NCBI RefSeq assembly: GCF_012184425.1
Contig: NZ_VTOW01000005.1
Coordinates: 248,001 to 312,000 of the forward strand
Direction: 5' to 3'
DNA length: 64,000 bases
From: Candidatus Manganitrophus noduliformans
GTDB lineage: Bacteria; Nitrospirota; Nitrospiria; SBBL01; Manganitrophaceae
Below are positions 58,052 to 64,000 of the stretch, piece after piece. Position 1 is the stretch's first letter, and the number at the start of each line of letters is the position of its first letter. A program made the position numbers and the translations under genes. The notes under the pieces are model-generated. The model worked only from the letters and a program-made list of their open reading frames with translations, was not told where the DNA came from and made no database searches.

Positions 58052-58663
58052 ATGAAAAAAAGCGATCGTTTCATCCTGAAATTTTCGAAACGCCGGCTGG
58101 CGATGACGGCCGGGGCGCTCTTTGCCGTTTTTGTATTGTCGGAGGCGCTCCCCCAGGAGCGCGACCCGATCACCGGCCGAGACTATACGGGGGTTTGCGC
58201 CAGCTGCCATGGATCGAAGGGGATCAGCACCAACCCGATGGTTCCCAGTTTGGCGGGTCAAGACCGCTCCTATCTGATCGGGCAGCTTCAGGCCTTGCGG
58301 GATAAGCGCCGTCGGCATGCGGCGATGGAAGGAATCATCGCGGAGATGGCCGACGGAGACATCGCGTATATGGCGACTTACTATTCGAAACGGATTCCGA
58401 TGACCGGCAAGAAGCAGCTTATTTTTAAAAAGCGGGAGAAAGGGGAGCCCTTTTACAAGAAATGCCGGGGGTGCCATGGCGATCGCGCCGAAGGTCGTGA
58501 CGGGATTCCTCGCCTGGCCGGTCAGCAAGCGGTTTATCTTGAAAAGACGCTGTTGGCCTATCGGGCAGGAGAGCGGTCAGCAGCCGGAATGAATGAGTCG
58601 GTTTTTGCCCTAAGCCCTGAAGAGATCAAATCGCTCTCACGCTTTCTTTCAACCCTGAGATAA
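58052..58663 (+). CDS. Dihaem cytochrome c (c4-like)
   Basis: 203 residues with a signal peptide (RRLAMTAGALFAVFVLSEALPQ, about 14-35) and two haem sites, C49-AS-C52-H53 and C138-RG-C141-H142. The spacing of about 90 residues and the paired PSLAGQDRSYLIGQLQAL and PRLAGQQAVYLEKTLLAY segments match cytochrome c4 (two fused class I domains). It is periplasmic and carries electrons, typically towards a terminal oxidase. Such a gene inside a stress cluster is unexpected. Confidence 0.9.
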   Translation: MKKSDRFILKFSKRRLAMTAGALFAVFVLSEALPQERDPITGRDYTGVCASCHGSKGISTNPMVPSLAGQDRSYLIGQLQALRDKRRRHAAMEGIIAEMADGDIAYMATYYSKRIPMTGKKQLIFKKREKGEPFYKKCRGCHGDRAEGRDGIPRLAGQQAVYLEKTLLAYRAGERSAAGMNESVFALSPEEIKSLSRFLSTLR

Positions 58664-58770
58664 AAGGCCGGACTGATCATCAAAACACCACGTTCGAGGG
58701 ATTGAGATGAGGAAGGGATCTCTGCAAGATAGAAACAAGGATACAGTTTTAAACCAAGGAGGGAGCCGTG

Positions 58771-59310
58771 ATGATAAGGCGCAATAATCGATGGATCGGC
58801 ATGGGTTTGATCCTTATTTTTCTCGTCGCGGGGTCGGCTTCGGCTTTGGTCGAGATCTCCAAGAAGGCGGAGGTGCGGGCCGATCAGGACGACATCGATG
58901 CGATCCTGGATACCTTCGATCAGGCGGAGGAGTCACTGCAAGCGGAGAATCTTTCCGTGATCATGTCGGTCTATTCCGACGGCTACCTCAATCGGGGTCT
59001 CCGAAAAGAGGAGACCTCTCGAATCTGGCAGGATATCTTCAAGCGATATGATCGGCTCTCTTCCCGTCATCTCTTTTCTCGGATCGTCGTAGACCCGAAC
59101 GGCAAGACGGCGAAAGTGACCTGCACCGGATCGCTGTTCGGCGTCTCGGTCTTCAAAGGTGGAGCCCGTTCGGAGGCGGTCCAAATCGACACCTGGTTCG
59201 AAGCGATCCATCATCTGGCGTTCGAAGAGGGAGAGTGGCGGATTATCGGCCATGACCCTTCAGAAAAAGAACGGGATCTCTTCGGGTCGGCGATTCACCT
59301 ATTGTTCTGA
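58771..59310 (+). CDS. Exported NTF2-like (SnoaL/DUF4440-type) protein
   Basis: 179 residues with a signal peptide (WIGMGLILIFLVAGSASAL, residues about 7-26). The mature part has the cone fold pattern: a helix (IDAILDTFDQAEESLQAENLSVIMSVYSDGYLNRG), then strands with VVDPNGKTAKVTCTGSLFG and FEEGEWRIIGHDP. Such proteins bind small ligands or act as scaffolds; no catalytic residue is evident. It starts 107 bp after the cytochrome gene with GGAGGG upstream. Function unknown. Confidence 0.75.
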   Translation: MIRRNNRWIGMGLILIFLVAGSASALVEISKKAEVRADQDDIDAILDTFDQAEESLQAENLSVIMSVYSDGYLNRGLRKEETSRIWQDIFKRYDRLSSRHLFSRIVVDPNGKTAKVTCTGSLFGVSVFKGGARSEAVQIDTWFEAIHHLAFEEGEWRIIGHDPSEKERDLFGSAIHLLF

Positions 59311-59323
59311 AAGGAGGGAGAGA

Positions 59324-59854
59324 ATGCAGCTTCCATTAAAAATCACGGATCGGAGCATGGATCTTTCAGAGGCAGCGAGAGAGGAAATTCGGGAGAAATC
59401 GGAGCTGCTCAATAAATATTATGACCGGATCATCCGGTGTGAAGTGATTGTTGATGCGCCACATCGTCATCATTCGAAAGGGCTGCTTTATGAGGTGCGG
59501 ATCAATATTACCGCCCCCGACGCGGAAATGATCATCAAACGTGAGACCGATGAAGATATTTATGTCGCCATCCGAGATGCTTTCGATGCGGCGCGACGCC
59601 GCTTGGAGGATCTTGCACAGCGGCAGAGGGGAGACGTCAAGAGACATGAGCCTCCTCCCTATGGTCGGGTTGTTCAGCTTTTTCCCGAAGAAGGGTACGG
59701 TTTTCTGGAAACGCCGGACGGCCGGGAGATCTACTTTCACCGAAACAGCGTATTAAACGGCGGCTTCAAGCAGCTGACGATCGGATCGGAGGTCCGCTTT
59801 GCCGAGGAGGAGGGAGAGAAGGGACCCCAGGCGAGCACCGTGGTAAGCATATAA
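59324..59854 (+). CDS. Ribosome hibernation factor (HPF/RaiA) fused to a cold-shock domain
   Basis: 176 residues from ATG 59324 with AAGGAGGG upstream. Residues 1-100 are an HPF/RaiA-type domain (LKITDRSMDLSEAAREEIREKSELLNKYYDRII, ending in IYVAIRDAFDAARRRLED). Residues 113-176 form a cold-shock OB-fold (YGRVVQLFPEEGYGFLETPDG...IYFHRNSV...GSEVRF). HPF-type proteins silence ribosomes under stress, and the cold-shock domain binds RNA. The C-terminal dimerisation domain of long HPF is replaced by the cold-shock domain. It lies 13 bp after the NTF2-like gene. Confidence 0.9.
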   Translation: MQLPLKITDRSMDLSEAAREEIREKSELLNKYYDRIIRCEVIVDAPHRHHSKGLLYEVRINITAPDAEMIIKRETDEDIYVAIRDAFDAARRRLEDLAQRQRGDVKRHEPPPYGRVVQLFPEEGYGFLETPDGREIYFHRNSVLNGGFKQLTIGSEVRFAEEEGEKGPQASTVVSI

Positions 59855-59877
59855 AATTCCGGAAGAGGAGAACGATG

Positions 59878-60549
59878 ATGTATTTTAGAAATCGCCGGCA
59901 TGCGGCGGCACTTCTCGCTGAAAAGTTAGCCCGATACAAAGGGCAACGTCCATTGGTGCTCGCCATCCCGCGCGGTGCGGTCCCGATGGCAAAGATCATT
60001 GCCGAGCAGCTTGAGGGGGAGATGGATGTGGTGCTGGTTCACAAACTGGGAATGCCGGGCAATCCGGAGTTGGCCATCGGGTCGGTTGATGAATCAGGTC
60101 ACGTTTATCTTCTTGAATACGCTCACACCATCGACTTTCCCGATCGCTATATTTCAGCCGAGCGAGAGCGCCAGGTAAAGACGCTGCGGGAGCGGCGCGC
60201 CCGCTACACCCCGGTCCACCCGCCGATCGATCCGGCCGGACGGATCGTGATTGTGGTGGACGACGGAATCGCGACGGGAGCGAGCATGATGGCGGCCCTT
60301 CTTTCAATCCGCACAAAGCGGCCGAAGAAGATCATCGTTGCCACGGCGGTGGCGCCGTATGACAGTCTCCAAAAGATTCAAGGGCTGACAGACGAGGTCG
60401 TCTGCCTGGACGTGCCCCGTAATTTTTATGCGGTGGGAGATTTCTTTCAGGAGTTTTCTCAGGTGACCGACGAGGAGGTGATCGACCTTCTCCGGCAAGG
60501 CCGATCCGAATCGGAGAAGACAAAATCGATGAGCGAGGTGTCGCCATGA
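59878..60549 (+). CDS. Phosphoribosyltransferase-domain protein
   Basis: 223 residues (an adjacent ATG at 59875 is possible). It is a PRTase of the type LAIPRGAVPMAKIIAEQL with the PRPP motif IVVDDGIATGASM. Members of this stand-alone group are common in stress or lateral clusters and their substrate is not known. It overlaps the BCAM0308 gene by 4 bp (ATGA), so the two proteins may act together. Confidence 0.85.
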   Translation: MYFRNRRHAAALLAEKLARYKGQRPLVLAIPRGAVPMAKIIAEQLEGEMDVVLVHKLGMPGNPELAIGSVDESGHVYLLEYAHTIDFPDRYISAERERQVKTLRERRARYTPVHPPIDPAGRIVIVVDDGIATGASMMAALLSIRTKRPKKIIVATAVAPYDSLQKIQGLTDEVVCLDVPRNFYAVGDFFQEFSQVTDEEVIDLLRQGRSESEKTKSMSEVSP

Positions 60550-61064
60550 CAACAAAAACAAGAGGGAGCGGAATTCGAAAACCGGGCGGAGAGCGGATTA
60601 CCCACTGGCTGGGGCTGCAGAAAGAATATCTGCACGATACTTACAAGGCACGCGGCAAACCGGCGTCGCCGACCGTTTGCCCCGAGTGCGGGGCGATCTT
60701 CCGCAGGGGCCGCTGGAGCTGGGGGGTGCGACCCGCCGGTGCTAATGAAGAGAGCTGCCCCGCCTGCCATCGGATCCGGGATCGTTATCCCGCCGGGATC
60801 CTTCATCTGAGCGGGCCGTTTTTCAAGGCTCACAAGGAAGAAATATTAAACCTGGTCCGCCATAAGGAAGCCGAAGCGAAGCGGGAGCATCCTCTTTGCC
60901 GGATCATGACAGTGGCGGAAGATGAATTCGGCGTGATTGTCACGACGACCGACACCCATCTTCCCCGCCGGATCGGCGAGGCGCTCTGGCATGCCTATCA
61001 TGGGGAGCTCGATCTCCATTATGGGCAGGATCCGAGGTTGATCCGGATGAATTGGAAGGCTTAG
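60546..61064 (+). CDS. BCAM0308-family protein with two zinc-ligand pairs
   Basis: 172 residues. A zinc-ribbon has CPECGAIFRRGRW (Cys45/48) and ESCPACHRIRDRYPAG, with motifs KAHKEEILNLVRHKE and DTHLPRRIGEALWHAYHGEL that identify the BCAM0308 group, distantly similar to the ribosome-export protein NMD3. Its function is unknown, though an RNA or ribosome link is suggested by that resemblance and by the neighbouring HPF-CSD gene. Last gene of the plus-strand cluster; the next gene (hypE) is convergent. Confidence 0.8.
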   Translation: MTTKTRGSGIRKPGGERITHWLGLQKEYLHDTYKARGKPASPTVCPECGAIFRRGRWSWGVRPAGANEESCPACHRIRDRYPAGILHLSGPFFKAHKEEILNLVRHKEAEAKREHPLCRIMTVAEDEFGVIVTTTDTHLPRRIGEALWHAYHGELDLHYGQDPRLIRMNWKA

Positions 61065-61083
61065 ACGATCGCGGTCCTATTCG

Positions 61084-62121
61084 TCAGCAGATCCGTGGGA
61101 GTTGATTGCCGGCCAACATGTCGACCCTTCGGTCGGTCCCGATCGTGCTTTTCATGACGACGGAGACGCCGCCGTCCTCGGTGACGCGGCCGATGAGGGA
61201 GGCGTGGATCCCTAAAGGATCGGCGCGCAGAATCGATAAGGCGCGCTCGGCATCGCGCGGCGCGACAAAGGCGACAAACCTCCCCTCATTCGCGACGTAG
61301 AGCGGATCGAGGCCCAATATTTCACACGCCCCCCGGACCGCTTCTTGGATCGGAATTCGATCCTCCTCGATTCGGATCGTCACCCCTGCCGCTTCCGCAA
61401 TTTCGTTCAAGGCGCTCGCCAAGCCCCCGCGGGTGAGATCGCGCAGGCAGTGAAGCTCGATCCCCCGGGAGAGGAGCGCTTCAATCAAATCGGCCAGCGG
61501 GGCCGAGTCGCTCTCAATCGCCGTCTCGAACGCCAAGCCCTCTCGGGCCGCCATGATGGCGATGCCGTGCCGTCCGAGATCGCCGTTGACGAGGAGAAGA
61601 TCTCCCGGCCGCACTTCTCCAGGCCCGATCTTTTGAGAATGCCGCTTGATCCCGATCCCGGCGGTGTTGATGAAGATCCCGTCCCCTTTTCCGCGATCGA
61701 CGACTTTGGTGTCTCCGGTGACGATCCGGACGCCCGATTGCTCGGCCGCCCGCTGTATCGAGACGACCACCCGCCAGAGTGTTTCCATCGGAAGCCCTTC
61801 TTCCAGAATAAACCCGACGCTGAGATAAAGCGGCTTCGCCCCGGCCATCGCCAGGTCGTTGACCGTTCCATGGACTGCGAGCGATCCGATATCTCCCCCC
61901 GGGAAGAAGAGGGGGTGAACAACGTAAGAGTCGGTGGTAAAGGCGGTCTCGCCGTTTAAGGAGAGCAAGGCGGCATCATGAAGAAGAGAGGGGGAGGCCG
62001 GACCGAAGACCGGTAGGAACATCTTCTCGATCAGCTGCTTCATCAATCGCCCTCCCCCGCCGTGGGCGAGGAGGATCTGCGGGTACTCTTGGATCGGAAT
62101 GGGGCAGAAGGGGGATTCCAT
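61084..62121 (-). CDS. hypE: Hydrogenase expression/formation protein HypE
   Basis: 345 residues from the ATG at 62121; an upstream ATG at 62142 is possible. The AIR-synthase fold shows [88 protein letters not shown] and the C-terminal PRIC. The terminal Cys is the residue carbamoylated by HypF and dehydrated to thiocyanate for the NiFe hydrogenase CN ligand. No other hyp gene or hydrogenase is in the window. The upstream region has lost its continuity at the low-GC island. Confidence 0.92.
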   Translation of the reverse strand: MESPFCPIPIQEYPQILLAHGGGGRLMKQLIEKMFLPVFGPASPSLLHDAALLSLNGETAFTTDSYVVHPLFFPGGDIGSLAVHGTVNDLAMAGAKPLYLSVGFILEEGLPMETLWRVVVSIQRAAEQSGVRIVTGDTKVVDRGKGDGIFINTAGIGIKRHSQKIGPGEVRPGDLLLVNGDLGRHGIAIMAAREGLAFETAIESDSAPLADLIEALLSRGIELHCLRDLTRGGLASALNEIAEAAGVTIRIEEDRIPIQEAVRGACEILGLDPLYVANEGRFVAFVAPRDAERALSILRADPLGIHASLIGRVTEDGGVSVVMKSTIGTDRRVDMLAGNQLPRIC

Positions 62122-62188
62122 TTGCCATTTTCCATTGATCATTTTTCATTTTCCATGAACTTACGGACAAGATCGGGGCGGGGCAATT

Positions 62189-62314
62189 TTATGCGGTCGG
62201 CTCCGGCGACGGGTCTGGGTTGGCATCGAGTTCGGCAACCCTCTTGGACAGCTTATCGATCAAAGATCGGCCCCCTGTCTGACCGGCTAACGATGAAGCT
62301 AACACACCGCGCAA
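62189..62314 (-). pseudogene. 3' remnant of an unrecognised gene at the island border
   Basis: A minus-strand frame ending in TAA at 62189 reads VLASSLAGQTGGRSLIDKLS, then KRVAELDANPDPSPEPTA, with normal GC-rich codon use for this genome. Just upstream of it (from about 62315) the sequence switches to AT-rich DNA and the frame closes. This looks like the tail of a gene cut by insertion of the low-GC segment. The family is not recognised. Confidence 0.45.
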
Positions 62315-62327
62315 TTATTCTAGATTT

Positions 62328-63095
62328 TCAATCTGAAAAGTTAAGCTTTTTTTGCCAGTCTAAGAAAAATGGGATTTTAGTTTCCCAAATATTGCCTTGT
62401 GACTCAACCTCGATCGTTTGTAACTTCAATTTGTCTTTAACTTTTCCCAGAAATTCTTCCGATAAGGTGATCATACAGTCACCACTAAATGTTACAAACC
62501 ATCCACTAACTTGAGTTAAATCTTGAAAAACATCAAACATGGCGTCCTGAAGAGTTGTATCTTTACTTTTGACCTGATTTAGCATGAGATTCGAGATGAC
62601 TTCTTCCGACATATAGTAATTTGTATTTGCATTGCACTCACCAAGGAAAAACTGGAAATTTGTATCATTTGGAATTGCTTTCAATTGTTTATTTATTTCG
62701 TCAAAAGATGGATAGTGGAAAGAAAAATTATTACGAATTGATTTTATAAGATTCTTTTTGCCGAAGTACTTTTTCAGATTTCTCAAAGCTTGTTGCCCAT
62801 CGTTTGTAAGTTTTGACTCATATTGCTTAGATAATTTAGATTTAAAAAAGTTCATTTCTAGAAGGACCCAACTCTCGTATAACTTTCCAATAATAATCCT
62901 GGCTATTATTGATGCTTGCATTGAGTATGCTTTTCTTACAACTTCGGTCTCTGATCTATTTTCAGAAAGGATCATCAATTTTGTAAGAACACTTATTTCA
63001 TTTGCGAGATGGCCCAAGAGTATGAAGAAAACTCTCTCTTTTTCAGGAAATAGACTAAGGTGATCTTTGGTCAGATAAAGTTTTTGAATAATCAT
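62328..63095 (-). CDS. Low-GC hypothetical protein with HEPN-like RX5H motif
   Basis: 255 residues, encoded in DNA much richer in AT than everything else in the window. Predicted all-helical N-terminal half, with R121-NNFSF-H127 (RNNFSFH) following a helix, the RX4-6H signature of HEPN ribonuclease-type domains. The RNNFSFHYP form recurs in HEPN-like hypothetical proteins. The C-terminal third (TFSGDCMITLSEEFLGKVKDKL) has no likeness I know. No antitoxin gene of the MNT type is adjacent. Likely acquired by transfer; a toxin or defence role is inference. Confidence 0.6.
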   Translation of the reverse strand: MIIQKLYLTKDHLSLFPEKERVFFILLGHLANEISVLTKLMILSENRSETEVVRKAYSMQASIIARIIIGKLYESWVLLEMNFFKSKLSKQYESKLTNDGQQALRNLKKYFGKKNLIKSIRNNFSFHYPSFDEINKQLKAIPNDTNFQFFLGECNANTNYYMSEEVISNLMLNQVKSKDTTLQDAMFDVFQDLTQVSGWFVTFSGDCMITLSEEFLGKVKDKLKLQTIEVESQGNIWETKIPFFLDWQKKLNFSD

Positions 63096-63140
63096 TTAGT
63101 CTCGTAGTAATAATCAGTCGGGGCCAGGTCTACAGAGGCC

Positions 63141-63224
63141 GAAAAGGGGACAGGCTAGTTTTCTCTCAGTCATTCTTAAGATTCACTGCCAGTGATTTCA
63201 GAAAAATCAGCCTGTCCCCTTTTC
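63141..63224. repeat. 84-bp element with 16-bp perfect terminal inverted repeats
   Basis: GAAAAGGGGACAGGCT (63141-63156) and its exact complement (63209-63224) enclose 52 bp. The pairing continues imperfectly inward (AGTTTTC with GAAAAAT). The sequence type (AAAAGGGGACAG) resembles arms found next to RAYT/IS200-like transposases. No transposase is seen here. It lies between the low-GC gene and the next gene. Confidence 0.8.
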
Positions 63225-63230
63225 TCTTTT

Positions 63231-63758
63231 CTAGCCGTGCGTAGCTTTGTCAGCTTCATCTTGGTGTTGGGCGTCGTTCTGCGGCTCGCATCGCACACCC
63301 GCGAGCTCATATCGAGTCCACGGTTTTTCCGCGTTCCCCTCCTTCGGAAGAAGCCGGTGCTCCGCCTCGGTAACCACTACCCCAATGTTCAGTTCCTGCA
63401 AGCGGCCTTGAACGACTTCCACTGAAGGATTACTGAGCGCGAACAACGCAGCGATCTGCGATGCCCGTGGGTACAGGTGCTCGTGGCGTAGCGCCTCCCC
63501 CTCATATTTAAGCTTGCTGGTTACGATGCGACCGTGTTTCTTCTTGCTTGCGAGGGCGCCCACGCTCCAGTAGCGGCACCCCTGGTACTTACCGGACGCC
63601 TCCGAATACTTCCACAACAAGAGAGAGCACAGTTCACGGAAGTGGCGATCCATCGTGGGCGTCAGCGCATCCGCCGCTTCTCGCCGCTTTCGTTCCTGTA
63701 GGAGCACTACCAGGAGATCGGCTGCTGACGAGCGTTCCTGGTCAGGTATCCGATGCAT
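63231..63758 (-). CDS. Hypothetical protein, unrecognised
   Basis: 175 residues of GC-rich coding sequence, in contrast with the low-GC gene next to it. It reads as soluble and mixed alpha/beta: MDRHFRELCSLLLWKYSEASGKY, then a basic central part (SKKKHGRIVTSKLKYEGEALRHEHLYPR), then a segment that looks like a winged-helix-type end. I do not recognise it. The start at 63758 was chosen as the first ATG; it lies just right of the inverted-repeat element. Confidence 0.5.
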   Translation of the reverse strand: MHRIPDQERSSAADLLVVLLQERKRREAADALTPTMDRHFRELCSLLLWKYSEASGKYQGCRYWSVGALASKKKHGRIVTSKLKYEGEALRHEHLYPRASQIAALFALSNPSVEVVQGRLQELNIGVVVTEAEHRLLPKEGNAEKPWTRYELAGVRCEPQNDAQHQDEADKATHG

Positions 63759-63856
63759 CGTTCACCGAGGCTCTTTCCTACGCATGCCCAACCAATGATT
63801 AGACAGTTAGGGAACGGTAGCAAAAAGTTTTTGCCGCGTCAATATCCCGGAAGGAA

Positions 63857-64000
63857 TTATTGACATATCTCTTCAATATCATCATTATGCTTTGCAACCG
63901 ACCAATACGCGATTTTGGATATTCCATCTAGGCAGATATCGATGCTTCCTATCCCTGACGATATTTTGAAATATGAAACCGTTCTTAAAAACGGGCGATT
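63857..64000 (-). CDS. Partial hypothetical protein running off the right edge
   Basis: The minus-strand frame ending in TAA at 63857 is open to 64000, giving 47 C-terminal residues (FKISSGIGSIDICLDGISK in the middle, then AYWSVAKHNDDIEEICQ). Codon use is AT-rich like the gene at 62328, so it probably belongs to the same acquired DNA. The N-terminus is outside the window and the family is not recognised. The gap 63759-63856 contains no other gene. Confidence 0.5.
   Translation of the reverse strand, partial: NRPFLRTVSYFKISSGIGSIDICLDGISKIAYWSVAKHNDDIEEICQ

Overview
The window is a GC-rich bacterial chromosome segment of about 64 kb. It is gene-dense, with short gaps and many ATGA stop/start overlaps. 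The organism is Gram-negative: the left edge carries the TamA/TamB outer-membrane assembly pair, and there are periplasmic c-type cytochromes and an outer-membrane barrel protein. The mix of genes (acetate-CoA ligase/pyruvate dehydrogenase operon, CorE-type sigma factor, ribosome hibernation factor fused to a cold-shock domain) would fit a Nitrospirota-like or deltaproteobacteria-like environmental bacterium. That taxonomic guess is inference; no rRNA or tRNA gene is visible to settle it.

Layout. 1-3.5 kb: tamA-tamB (minus). 3.7-4.7 kb: autoregulated MarR-DoxX pair with a palindromic operator inside its promoter. 4.7-8.7 kb: outer-membrane protein, succinate-semialdehyde dehydrogenase, PolX. 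8.9-12.7 kb: ZIP transporter, epoxide hydrolase, and a three-gene sulfite-oxidase-like/ferredoxin-reductase/DUF6510 operon. 13.2-18.6 kb: an ACP-FAAL-PlsC fusion protein and the 5-oxoprolinase genes pxpBCA. 18.7-20.3 kb: SDR and uridine phosphorylase. 20.3-25.5 kb: signalling block (REC-PilZ, REC-PAS kinase, two PhoB-type regulators with an arsC between them). 25.6-30.2 kb: flippase, membrane acyltransferase, two small Cys-rich proteins, CBS protein, MerR regulator.

30.4-36.5 kb is one seven-gene operon: acetate-CoA ligase, E1-alpha, E1-beta and E2 of a pyruvate-dehydrogenase-like complex, a free acyl carrier protein, a Rieske protein and a redoxin. Nearly every junction overlaps. 36.9-41.3 kb: PAS histidine kinase, katG flanked by a pair of 37-bp repeats, and a small zinc-ribbon membrane protein. 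41.5-47.6 kb is a copper-resistance region: copZ, copA and copB in one transcription unit, two near-identical extracytoplasmic-function (ECF) promoters in front of copB, and upstream a sigma factor with the Cys-rich tail of the copper-sensing CorE family. 47.7-52 kb: HlyD/FtsX/LolD-type exporter operon.

52.1-61.1 kb is a stress and proteostasis cluster: a Lon-like protease divergent from ftsH, then FmdB, YbaK, UspA, dihaem cytochrome c, an NTF2-like protein, HPF-CSD fusion, phosphoribosyltransferase and a BCAM0308 protein, all on the plus strand. From 61.1 kb to the end is an accessory-looking edge: an isolated hypE, a gene remnant, a low-GC gene with a HEPN-like RX5H motif, a strong 84-bp inverted-repeat element, an unrecognised gene, and a partial gene running off the right edge.

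The most interesting items are the acetate-CoA ligase/PDH/ACP/Rieske/redoxin operon, the CorE-type copper regulon with its matched promoters, and the low-GC right-edge island.
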